Source: Planctomycetaceae bacterium UBA2972 (GTDB lineage: Bacteria > Planctomycetota > Planctomycetia > Pirellulales > Pirellulaceae). Taken from it: a DNA stretch of 19,469 nucleotides. Shown piece by piece: positions 7,099 to 14,576 of the stretch. The stretch is taken from positions 44,646-64,114 of the forward strand of contig DEAW01000103.1 in assembly GCA_002348315.1 (NCBI GenBank), in the 5' to 3' direction. The position numbers and the translations under genes were made by a program. The notes under the pieces are model-generated. The model ran no database searches. It worked only from the letters and a program-made list of their open reading frames with translations, and was not told the origin of the DNA. The stretch's first letter is position 1; every line of letters begins with the position of its first letter.

Positions 7099-8562
7099 TT
7101 AGAGCAATTCGTGGATGGGCTCGCCTTCGGTCAATATCGGAATTGGACGTCCGGCATTGTTTAAGAAGGAGCGTTTGGAATCCACTCCAAATTTGCGGTA
7201 AATCGTAGCAAGCAGGCAATTACTGTTCATAATGCGTTCCACAGGCTCTTCAGCCCGTTTACTGGTCGCTCCAATCACCTGCCCCATTGGCATCCCACCG
7301 CCAGACAGGAAAACACTCATGGCCTGAGGCCAATGATCTCGTCCCGGGCGTCCGCTGGCATCCTGGTTTCGAATGAGCGGAGTACGTCCAAATTCGCCAC
7401 AAAAGATGAACAAAACCTTTTTGTCCAATCCCCGTGAATAGAGATCTTCGATAAGTGCCGAAACTGCCTGATCCAAAACCGGGATTTTCTCTTCATAGGA
7501 TTTGAAGATATGAGCGTTTACGCTGTGGTCGTCCCAGGTGGACGTCCGGCCAGTTTCAGGACGTAAACGGAACGTGGCCTGACACTGCACAAAACGGACT
7601 CCGGATTCAACTAATCTGCGACACGTTAACAGGCTCTTGCCCCAATGTGTATTCCCATATCGCTCCAGAGTCGACTGACGCTCGAGCGAAAGGTCGAATG
7701 CCTGCTTGGCCTTGGTGCTAGCCAGCATCGCTGCGGCACGCTGCTGAAACAGATCCATGGCAGACATCATCCGCGTATTATCAATATCCCGTGACAAACG
7801 ATCCAACTGTCCTAACACTTCACGCCGACGGCTAAGATCAACAACACCACCAGGCGAAATGCTTAAGTCCCCTGAATCCTCGCTTGACTTATAGATCGCA
7901 ACCGGGTCATATCGATTCGCACCACTTGCCGTTTCTAGATTCGGTGACGGCATGAAGGCTTCACACGACGGTCCTAAGTAAGCCGCCCCTGCGCCATAAC
8001 TAGGAGTATTGGCGACAAAGAAAGGTAATGGCGTCTGTACGTACTCGGCATGTTTCGCCAGCACGGATCCCATATCCGGAAATTCGGAACGTGGCAAATT
8101 AGCCGCGATGGATGGGTAACCGGTAAGAAACCGATTGGTTCCACCAGAATGTTCTGCCCGTTCATGATGCATACTGCGGATCAGAGTAAATTTATCTGCC
8201 ATTCGCGAAAGCTGTGGCATCAATTCACATATTTCGATACCGTTGACGTTCGTCTGAATAGGACTAAACGGGCCTCGGTATTCTCTCGGAGCATCCGGCT
8301 TTAAGTCAAACAGGTCAAGGTGACTGGGACCTCCATTGGCCCAAAACAGAATAACTGAAAAGTCATCATTCAGTTCCGGAAGCGGCTCGCCATAAGCATC
8401 ACTGACAGCCTTTTTGTTCGTGGCAAGCACAGCATCACTGGGAGTCAATCCAGAGCATAACGCGCCCATACTCAGCGCACCAAGTTGCAGCCATTGTCGT
8501 CGATCGACCGGACCGCAACAGACGGAATCCGAACGATTCTTGCTTGAATCTCTACGGAACAT
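7099..8562 (-). CDS. DUF1501 protein, second copy, Tat-like N-terminus
   Basis: This is a 487-residue DUF1501 protein. It has a twin-arginine-like start (VDRRQWLQLGALSMG, around residues 19-33) and the family landmarks NGGPSHLDLFDLKPD (76-90), CGEFGRTP and GRDHWP near the C-terminal third. It is clearly related to, but divergent from, the DUF1501 encoded at 2026-3474, so it is an old paralogue, not a recent duplication. It is likely exported; catalytic role unknown. I prefer the ATG at 8562; an in-frame TTG at 8604 would add 14 residues without signal character. A TATAGT sits seven bases upstream of the ATG, which could give an almost leaderless transcript, but no -35 supports it. It lies upstream of the PSCyt1/DUF1501 pair on the same strand and may be co-transcribed with it. 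Confidence 0.9.
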   Translation of the reverse strand: MFRRDSSKNRSDSVCCGPVDRRQWLQLGALSMGALCSGLTPSDAVLATNKKAVSDAYGEPLPELNDDFSVILFWANGGPSHLDLFDLKPDAPREYRGPFSPIQTNVNGIEICELMPQLSRMADKFTLIRSMHHERAEHSGGTNRFLTGYPSIAANLPRSEFPDMGSVLAKHAEYVQTPLPFFVANTPSYGAGAAYLGPSCEAFMPSPNLETASGANRYDPVAIYKSSEDSGDLSISPGGVVDLSRRREVLGQLDRLSRDIDNTRMMSAMDLFQQRAAAMLASTKAKQAFDLSLERQSTLERYGNTHWGKSLLTCRRLVESGVRFVQCQATFRLRPETGRTSTWDDHSVNAHIFKSYEEKIPVLDQAVSALIEDLYSRGLDKKVLFIFCGEFGRTPLIRNQDASGRPGRDHWPQAMSVFLSGGGMPMGQVIGATSKRAEEPVERIMNSNCLLATIYRKFGVDSKRSFLNNAGRPIPILTEGEPIHELL

Positions 8563-8666
8563 ACCCGTACTATATACCAAAGATTGCCCTCTACGTTGAG
8601 GCAAATTACGTAAGATATAAGTGTAGATACATATTCGTTGGAAAAATCCTTAAAAAAGTCATATCT

Positions 8667-9659
8667 GTGAAGCGTACTTTTGACGAATTCGAACTTGGCG
8701 ACGTCATTGGAACCGGCACTGTCGGGACCATTTATCGAGCCGTAGAAAACTTAACGGACGAAATCCGTGCAGTCAAAGTACTTCAGCATGGTGTCTCTCA
8801 GGACAAGAATATTGTGTCCCGTTTTGAACGAGAGATGCTTATCCTCTCGAAGTTAAATCACCCCAACATTGTGAGTTATTACGGTGGTGGCCGGACTGAA
8901 GACGGGCGATTGTTTTACGTCATGGAATTGATCGAAGGTGGAACACTCAAACAACTACTGCATACTCATCACCGACTGTCATGGCATGAAGCGATCAATT
9001 ACGGAATCCAAATCTGTTCGGCCTTGCAGCATGCTCATAATCACGGCGTGATTCACCGGGATCTTAAACCCGCAAATCTATTCCTAACCTACGAAGGACA
9101 ATTAAAGCTGGGAGACTTCGGCATCGCATTAGACACTGGCGAATCCGATCTTACGGCAAGTGGCATGACTGTCGGCTCATGGCTTTACATGTCGCCTGAA
9201 CAAATCCGAGGCGACGATATTATTACAGGCCAGGCAGACCTCTACTCGCTCGGCTGCCTTTTTTACGAAATGCTTACAGGCAACCCACCCTTTCAAGGCA
9301 GTACCTTCCCTGTCATCTTCGAACAGCACCTTAAAGAAACTCCAACACCCATCTATATGAATGCTCCTGAAACGCCAAAACTACTTCAGGAGGTGGTCCT
9401 TCAACAACTTTCCAAAACGCCGCAGGACCGTCCATTTAATGCCCGAGCTATTCAGGGCATCATGTCGGAACTCAAACTGGAATGGGAAAACGACGAACAA
9501 CGGTACCAGCAGGAACTTAGTCGACTTAAGGTCGCCTTCGATGCTGACCCCTTTACCGTCTATGGTCCCAAACGGGATGTTTCATGGAAGACGCTGTTGG
9601 TGTGGTTTACCATGCTAGGCATGGGCATCACGATTATCGCACTGCTCCAAAACAGATAA
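8667..9659 (+). CDS. Hanks-type Ser/Thr protein kinase, C-terminal membrane anchor
   Basis: This is a 330-residue protein kinase with every core motif: glycine loop GTGTVG (15-20), Lys37 in AVK, candidate helix-C Glu56, catalytic HRDLKPAN (130-137, Asp132), DFG (150-152), SPE (176-178), and DLYSLGC (191-197). It should be active. After the kinase domain come a short charged, coiled-coil-like linker (about 270-295) and one membrane segment (about 308-327), followed only by a few residues. It therefore has no extracytoplasmic sensor, unlike PknB-type kinases. I place the start at the GTG at 8667: the frame stays open to a TTG at 8544, but that would overlap the divergent DUF1501 gene and add 41 residues absent from kinase domains. 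No clear ribosome binding site precedes it. Targets are unknown. Confidence 0.92.
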   Translation: MKRTFDEFELGDVIGTGTVGTIYRAVENLTDEIRAVKVLQHGVSQDKNIVSRFEREMLILSKLNHPNIVSYYGGGRTEDGRLFYVMELIEGGTLKQLLHTHHRLSWHEAINYGIQICSALQHAHNHGVIHRDLKPANLFLTYEGQLKLGDFGIALDTGESDLTASGMTVGSWLYMSPEQIRGDDIITGQADLYSLGCLFYEMLTGNPPFQGSTFPVIFEQHLKETPTPIYMNAPETPKLLQEVVLQQLSKTPQDRPFNARAIQGIMSELKLEWENDEQRYQQELSRLKVAFDADPFTVYGPKRDVSWKTLLVWFTMLGMGITIIALLQNR

Positions 9660-9662
9660 TGC

Positions 9663-9676
9663 CCGCCCGTCGGCGG
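9663..9676. terminator. Short GC hairpin between convergent genes
   Basis: CCGCC (9663-9667) and GGCGG (9672-9676) can pair around a four-base loop. They lie in the 21 bases between the convergent kinase and dehydratase stops. A stem of five pairs with no T run on either side makes it at best a weak shared terminator. Confidence 0.25.
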
Positions 9677-9680
9677 AAGA

Positions 9681-10646
9681 CTAAGTCATTTCCAGCAATT
9701 CTGAAATCCTGTTGAGATTAATATTCCCGCCAGAGATCACGCAGCCGACCCGAGTGTCGTTCGAATCAAAACGCGTTTTGATCGCTGCTGCATAAGCGAC
9801 AGCACCGGAGGGTTCCACCAGCAACTTCCCTCGTTCCATCATAAGTCGCATCGCGTAAGCAATCTGGGCATCATTAACAACAACAATGTCGTCGACGAGA
9901 TCTCGTACTACAGGCCAGGTAAGGGTCCCCAGGCTGGTAAGAAGACCATCGGCAATTGTCTTGGGACTGGTCTGCGGAATCCATTCGTCCTTCGCTTTAC
10001 TTTGATACGCATCATCCGCTCCAGACGGCTCTGCTCCGATAATGCGAATCGAAGGTTTCAATGCTTTCGCCGCAATAGCGATTCCGCTGAGCAGGCCGCC
10101 GCCGCCAACCGGCGCAATGATGACATCCAGGTCGGGAATGTCTGCTAACATTTCCAGAGCGACTGTCCCCTGACCTGCGATAATTCCTGCGTGGTCATAA
10201 GGATGGATAAACGTAGCACCGGTATCGGCAACCACTTGAGCAGCCGTCGTCTCCCGGGCTTCCAATGTAGGCTCACAGAGAATAATCTCCGCTCCGTATC
10301 CTGCGACGGCGTCTTGTTTTACCTGCGGAGCGTTGGAGGGCATGACAATATGTGCCGGAATCTTTCGCTGCTTTGCCGCAAGTGCCAAAGCCTGAGCATG
10401 ATTGCCACTGCTGTGCGTCACAACTCCAGCTGCAGCTTGCTCGTCACTTAAACCGAGCACGACATTACTTGCACCACGAAACTTAAAAGCTCCGACCTTT
10501 TGCAGGTGTTCACACTTAAACCAGACATTGGCCGAAGCAAGTTCACTAAGTTGTGTACTTTGTTCATTCGGAGTGCGGTGCACGACATTCTCAATCCGGC
10601 GGTGAGCGTCTCGAATCTCGTTCAAATTGGTTGCATATTCTGTCAC
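9681..10646 (-). CDS. PLP-dependent serine/threonine dehydratase-like enzyme
   Basis: This is a 321-residue fold type II PLP enzyme of the threonine dehydratase/serine racemase group. Visible motifs are the PLP lysine in GAFKFRGA (Lys55), SSGNHAQAL (substrate/phosphate loop), GQGTVALE, the glycine loop PVGGGGLLSG and the C-terminal SGGN. There is no ACT-type regulatory domain, so it matches short catabolic dehydratases, serine racemase, or threo-3-hydroxyaspartate dehydratase rather than feedback-regulated IlvA. It should convert a beta-hydroxy amino acid to a 2-oxo acid plus ammonia in the cytoplasm. The start is a GTG immediately after the TctA stop, with no intervening base, so translation is probably coupled. 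Its place as last gene of a transporter operon suggests it acts on an imported compound or a product of it. The enzyme class is clear; the substrate is not. Confidence 0.85.
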   Translation of the reverse strand: MTEYATNLNEIRDAHRRIENVVHRTPNEQSTQLSELASANVWFKCEHLQKVGAFKFRGASNVVLGLSDEQAAAGVVTHSSGNHAQALALAAKQRKIPAHIVMPSNAPQVKQDAVAGYGAEIILCEPTLEARETTAAQVVADTGATFIHPYDHAGIIAGQGTVALEMLADIPDLDVIIAPVGGGGLLSGIAIAAKALKPSIRIIGAEPSGADDAYQSKAKDEWIPQTSPKTIADGLLTSLGTLTWPVVRDLVDDIVVVNDAQIAYAMRLMMERGKLLVEPSGAVAYAAAIKTRFDSNDTRVGCVISGGNINLNRISELLEMT

Positions 10647-12152
10647 TTAGGAAGATCCTTTGGATGTATCACTGGGAATGGAACTGGCTTTGAGTGACTT
10701 CAAGATAGGCCAGACGACTAATACGAAGGAAATCAAAACAAAGATTAATGCTACAGGGCGAGTGACTAAAGGCAGGTAACTACCGCCGGTAGCCTGCAAG
10801 CCGGCGCCGAGCTTTTCCTCGGCAATGGGCGCCAAAACAAATCCAATCACAAAGGGTGCGAGAGGAATCTTTTGGCGTTCCATAAGAAAACCAACAATGC
10901 CAAAACCAAGCATGACCCAGACATCAAACATGCGATTATTGAGGGCGTACGAACCTACCACACAAAACACGATGACTATCGGCAACAGATAGTGCCTTGG
11001 AATTGTGGCGAGTTTAGAGATCCAACGTGCACTCATCACCATCATTACGAACATCACCACGTTGGCAAAAAGCATCGTGACGATGATCGTGTAGACGACA
11101 TCAGGGTTGTTTTGAAAGAGCAGGACCCCGGGTTGCAGACCATGTAAAACTAAAGCGCCAAGGAGAATAGCATCAATCACACTACCAGGAATCCCCATGG
11201 CCACCAAAGGAATTAAAGCGCCACCGATTGTTGCATTATTTGCTGACTCGCTAGCCACCACTCCTTCTTCGCTGCCGGTACCAAATGCTGCGGCGTCCTT
11301 GCTGACGGACTTGGCAGCTGAGTACGCCATGACACTGCCAACATTAGCTCCAATTCCGGGCAGGATTCCGACCCACGTGCCAATGACACTGCTGCGAACC
11401 ATATTCATCATGTGCTTGCACCAATCCTGAACACCCAACAAAATCCCTTCCGGTTTTACTTCGCTGACCTGTTCAACGTCTTCGCTCCTATGAGCCACTT
11501 CATGAATCACCTGGCTGACTGCAAACAGCCCGATCAAGACGGGTAACAGGTCGAAACCACTGTTGAGTTGCTCCAGGCCGAAGGTCCATCGGGAAGCCCC
11601 CGTGGCGGGAGATTCTCCGGGAATCGTTACCAGAATGCCGAATAAACCAGAAAAAACTCCGGCTGCCAGTGACTTGCCCGACACCGACGCAATTAATACC
11701 AGAGCGACCAGTACTAAGGCGAAATAATCAAAGTCTCCCAATTCTGTAGAAACATGAGAAATCGGTTTGGCAAGTAAGATCAGAAATCCCCAGGAAATCA
11801 AACCTCCCACAAAGGATGCCATGATTCCTAAGCCTAAAGCTCGTCCCGGCTTACCGTTTCGAGCCATTGGGTATCCATCCAGTGTGGTGATCACCGAAGC
11901 GGGAGTACCCGGCATGCGTAAGAGCGTGGCGGTGATCAGACCGCCTGAGATGGATCCCACATACATTGAAACCAGCAGCACCATCGCTTCGGTTGGCTGC
12001 ATGGCATAGGTAAGCGGTAGGGTCAACGCAATCAACATCGCTCCGGTTAACCCCGGGATGGCGCCGACCAGAATTCCTAACATCGTCCCCAAACCAACCC
12101 AAAGGAGATTGACCGGGTCGCCAAATGTCAGATTGTAAATCACGTCATTCAT
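10647..12152 (-). CDS. tctA: TctA, large permease of a tripartite tricarboxylate transporter
   Basis: This is a 501-residue, strongly hydrophobic protein of the TctA family (PF01970), the large inner-membrane subunit of tripartite tricarboxylate transporters. Its length matches the family (about 500). Signatures are GAIPGLTGAMLIALTLP (around 28-44) and MPGTPASVITTLDGYPMA near residues 80-97, the conserved loop of the first half. A related motif in the second half, GIGANVGSVMAYS, reflects the internal repeat. These carriers take up carboxylates with a periplasmic binding protein, using an ion gradient. The ATG follows the TctC-TctB fusion stop by 13 bases, with GGAAG overlapping that stop as ribosome binding site. 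The transported compound cannot be inferred from this subunit. Confidence 0.93.
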   Translation of the reverse strand: MNDVIYNLTFGDPVNLLWVGLGTMLGILVGAIPGLTGAMLIALTLPLTYAMQPTEAMVLLVSMYVGSISGGLITATLLRMPGTPASVITTLDGYPMARNGKPGRALGLGIMASFVGGLISWGFLILLAKPISHVSTELGDFDYFALVLVALVLIASVSGKSLAAGVFSGLFGILVTIPGESPATGASRWTFGLEQLNSGFDLLPVLIGLFAVSQVIHEVAHRSEDVEQVSEVKPEGILLGVQDWCKHMMNMVRSSVIGTWVGILPGIGANVGSVMAYSAAKSVSKDAAAFGTGSEEGVVASESANNATIGGALIPLVAMGIPGSVIDAILLGALVLHGLQPGVLLFQNNPDVVYTIIVTMLFANVVMFVMMVMSARWISKLATIPRHYLLPIVIVFCVVGSYALNNRMFDVWVMLGFGIVGFLMERQKIPLAPFVIGFVLAPIAEEKLGAGLQATGGSYLPLVTRPVALIFVLISFVLVVWPILKSLKASSIPSDTSKGSS

Positions 12153-12165
12153 AGCGTCTCACTTC

Positions 12166-13512
12166 CTACGGCAGCTGAATACTGAAAAAGGATTGAAACA
12201 CAAAAAAGACGACGATAGGCACAAGAACAATCAGGTCGGGGACATAGCTCGACCGTATTAACTCTACAAATTTTTTCTGACTAAGTCCGTAACTGAGTAC
12301 GGCAACATCCAGCATGTAAATCCCCGTCACAATGCGGAAGTCTACGGGGATGTACTCAAGTGCTAGTAGATACAGAGCGGTAATCAGGATGAACAGCAGC
12401 GCCGTTTGCAGATAGCTTTTGGCATGCTCGGTATGTTCCGGGACGGGCGAACTCTGACGGTGCTTACGAAACAGCCAATAGAGGAAGCTAAATGCTGTGG
12501 CGAGTGAAACCCACAGCGGTATATTTGGCAAAACGTCCGGCGAGGTTGCATCAACGCTTTGGATCTTTCCGATGCGCATTTCCAACACATCGTGCATCGT
12601 TTCACCTGTCTCCACAAACGGTTCAGACAGTCGCAATGCTAATTGCTCCTGAACTTGATCTGTCGCCATACATTGACGTATCACTTCGGCCATCAGATCC
12701 ACTTTGTCGGCGTCAGTCCCTTTGGGAAACCACCAGAAATGCATGTTGGCATGCACAAAATTAAATCCCTGTTCAACAGCGGTCGCAATCTCGGGTGCCT
12801 GCGGATGCCTCTCAGCCGCACTAATGGCAACCGCTCGCAATCCTCCGTCCTTAAATGAAATATATTCCCCTAACGAAAATGCGGAAACGTCTGCATGACC
12901 TCCAATAACGGCTTCGAATCGTGAAGCACCGCCACCTTTTTGTGTGTACCGAAAGTGAGCTCCGGGGAGGTCCTGTTCGAGAATCAATCCTGCGTAATGA
13001 ACCGGAGCTCCGAGGTTGGCAGCAAACACGAGTTCATTCGGTGTTTCTTTGGCCGCTTCCATTAACTCGCGCAGGGACTGATAGGGCGAGTCTTCAGCAA
13101 CTGCAATAATCATATTGGTTTTACCACTTGCTGCGATAGGCTCGAACGACTCCGGCCCATAGGATACTTTTCCCGAGGCCTGTGCTGTGATCAAAGCTTC
13201 ATGCAAAAGCATCATCGTATAGCCGTCGGGATCAGCTTTCCTGGCCTGCCCACTACCGATCGTCGCCCCTGCTCCACCTACATTTTTGACGACGACTTCC
13301 TGATCGAGGAACTGATGCTCAGCAATCGTACGCTGGATCATCCGGGCAAACGTATCACTCTCCCCCCCCGGCCCAAAAGGCACGATTAGAGTGATCGGAC
13401 GATTCGGATAGTCGGAATTGGTAGAATTGCTTCGGGCATCGAGCATAAACCCGATCAGCGATCCCAAAACTGCAATCCAAACAATCAGACGAATCAACTG
13501 GCTGGTAGGCAT
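12166..13512 (-). CDS. TctC-TctB fusion: solute-binding domain joined to small permease subunit
   Basis: This 448-residue protein joins two subunits that are normally separate. Residues 6-24 form a hydrophobic N-terminal anchor with no obvious cleavage site. Residues 35-320 form a TctC/Bug-type binding protein, with the family start YPNRPITLIVPFGPGG (35-50) and GGAGATIGSG (79-88). Residues 330-448 look like TctB, with membrane segments near 332-348, 367-387, 393-411 and 423-445. Basic residues at 349-352 and 413-420 fit the positive-inside rule if the binding domain is outside the cytoplasm. The binding protein would thus be tethered to the permease complex rather than free. Substrate-specific residues cannot be read by eye. 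The reading frame is continuous, so this is not a frameshift artefact within the given sequence. TctA follows 13 bases later. Confidence 0.85.
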   Translation of the reverse strand: MPTSQLIRLIVWIAVLGSLIGFMLDARSNSTNSDYPNRPITLIVPFGPGGESDTFARMIQRTIAEHQFLDQEVVVKNVGGAGATIGSGQARKADPDGYTMMLLHEALITAQASGKVSYGPESFEPIAASGKTNMIIAVAEDSPYQSLRELMEAAKETPNELVFAANLGAPVHYAGLILEQDLPGAHFRYTQKGGGASRFEAVIGGHADVSAFSLGEYISFKDGGLRAVAISAAERHPQAPEIATAVEQGFNFVHANMHFWWFPKGTDADKVDLMAEVIRQCMATDQVQEQLALRLSEPFVETGETMHDVLEMRIGKIQSVDATSPDVLPNIPLWVSLATAFSFLYWLFRKHRQSSPVPEHTEHAKSYLQTALLFILITALYLLALEYIPVDFRIVTGIYMLDVAVLSYGLSQKKFVELIRSSYVPDLIVLVPIVVFFVFQSFFSIQLP

Positions 13513-13580
13513 AAAAGTCCGGATCGATACGGGTATCAGGAGTAGTGACTCGGTTCGCAGCGAACGCTCAAAACGACGAA

Positions 13581-14501
13581 TCAGGAGTAAAATACGCGTT
13601 CAGCAGTTCTCCGCAGAAGCCAGTCTTTGTCGCCGTCTGAAAGAAAATCTGCGTTCTTGATTAATTGGAACGAAGGAGCATATTCGTGACCGTTGACAAC
13701 CTGAAAGGGGCCGTCACTTGCCCACATGAGGCGTTCCACTCCGTAGGCATCAATGCAGGCTTTAATCATTGGCAACAGATCCGTATACGGAGCTTGTTTT
13801 TTGCCCAGAGCATAATAGGCCGAAATTTTAACGGTCACATTTTTGTGTTTGGCGAGACTGCAGAGTGCCGCCACGTCTTTTTCTCGAATTTTTCCATCCA
13901 CCCCGATTCTGGCGAAGTGATCAATAACGACCGGAGTGTCGGGGTATTGCTGACACATTTTATCGACCGACTGCAGATAATCTGCGTCGATCAGGTGGCA
14001 CATGGCGAGTCCGTGTTTCGCTCCGGCTTTCCACATCTCATGCATTCCGTCCCCTGACAACCATTGATCCGGAGACTGTTTTTGTGGTCGGATTCGAAAT
14101 CCTCGAACGCCCTTCCTGGCCAGTTTCACCATTTCACGAGCAGGTCGATCGGCTTCGTCAATGACGGCCACGCCACTAAAGACTCCCGGATGTTTTTCCA
14201 TCATGTCCAGCATGTAGCTGTTATCGAAACGATAGAAACTCATTTGAATCAGGACGATACGATCAACCTGAACCGGATGGCAATTGGAAAACAACTGCTC
14301 CGGAGTAAAACTCGGGGGCTGCATATCCTCTTTTTTAAATGAGGAATGCAAAGGATAACTCTCAGTATCGGGTGTCCAAACATGAACATGGGCATCGATG
14401 TACCCCGTTTTTTCGGATGCGGATAGACTAGATGCCGCGACGGCTGCAAAAGCTGATGCCTGAGCAAATTCACGTCGGTTAAGTGGATTAGAGAATTCCA
14501 C
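13581..14501 (-). CDS. Tat-exported amidohydrolase (COG3618-like TIM-barrel hydrolase)
   Basis: This is a 306-residue amidohydrolase-2 family protein (PF04909), the group containing lactonases such as 2-pyrone-4,6-dicarboxylate hydrolase and sugar lactonases. Residues 8-28 carry a twin-arginine signal (NRREFAQ, then an Ala/Ser-rich stretch). Metal-site candidates are DAHVH (36-40), His in VVIDHFARIG, and Asp in LMWASDGPF. I set the start at the GTG at 14501 because AGGAG sits nine bases upstream and because the alternative ATG at 14543 lies inside the TATAAT box, so it would probably not be in the transcript. It is the first gene of the putative operon, 68 bases ahead of the TctC-TctB fusion. 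It probably hydrolyses a lactone or similar ester outside the cytoplasm, releasing an acid for the transporter; this is inference. Confidence 0.85.
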   Translation of the reverse strand: MEFSNPLNRREFAQASAFAAVAASSLSASEKTGYIDAHVHVWTPDTESYPLHSSFKKEDMQPPSFTPEQLFSNCHPVQVDRIVLIQMSFYRFDNSYMLDMMEKHPGVFSGVAVIDEADRPAREMVKLARKGVRGFRIRPQKQSPDQWLSGDGMHEMWKAGAKHGLAMCHLIDADYLQSVDKMCQQYPDTPVVIDHFARIGVDGKIREKDVAALCSLAKHKNVTVKISAYYALGKKQAPYTDLLPMIKACIDAYGVERLMWASDGPFQVVNGHEYAPSFQLIKNADFLSDGDKDWLLRRTAERVFYS

Positions 14502-14530
14502 GATGAGACACTCCTGAGATTGAGATTCAC

Positions 14531-14571
14531 TGCAAAGCCGCATTATAGCAAAGAATCGGTTCGGCTTTGCA
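14531..14571. promoter_or_regulatory. Ten-bp inverted repeat framing a promoter (operator candidate)
   Basis: TGCAAAGCCG (14531-14540) and its exact reverse complement CGGCTTTGCA (14562-14571) are separated by 21 bases. Their centres are 31 bp apart, about three helical turns. The TATAAT box lies between the arms; one arm overlaps the -35 region and the other the predicted transcription start. This layout suits a repressor site. A stem-loop downstream of the OleA-like gene is the alternative, but no T run follows it. Confidence 0.5.
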
Positions 14572-14572
14572 A
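14542..14572 (-). promoter_or_regulatory. Promoter of the amidohydrolase-transporter operon
   Basis: A perfect TATAAT lies at 14547-14542 on the minus strand, with TTGCAA at 14572-14567 as a possible -35 box (four of six matches to TTGACA, spacing 19). The predicted start near 14535 would give a leader of about 35 bases carrying the AGGAG site before the GTG at 14501. It begins right after the OleA-like stop, so the operon can be transcribed independently of that gene. Confidence 0.5.
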
Positions 14573-14576
14573 GGAG

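Noticed and set aside
7082..7105. CCACGA/TCGTGG inverted repeat around the second DUF1501 stop
   Set aside because: Only six pairs with a long loop and no T run; not enough to call a terminator or operator.
8544..8666. Upstream extension of the kinase to a TTG start
   Set aside because: The extra 41 residues match no kinase feature and the extension overlaps the 5' end of the divergent DUF1501 gene. The GTG at 8667 starts just before the kinase domain.
13553..13565. GTTCG/CGAAC hairpin between the amidohydrolase and TctC-TctB genes
   Set aside because: Five pairs with a three-base loop and no T run in an operon spacer; it could arise by chance.
13665..14057. A 130-codon plus-strand open frame opposite the amidohydrolase
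   Set aside because: It is antisense to a gene with metal-binding and Tat motifs, and the translation is not recognisable.
14502..14543. ATG at 14543 as start of the amidohydrolase
   Set aside because: The ATG lies within the TATAAT promoter box and has no ribosome binding site, whereas the GTG at 14501 has AGGAG nine bases upstream and leaves the Tat signal intact.
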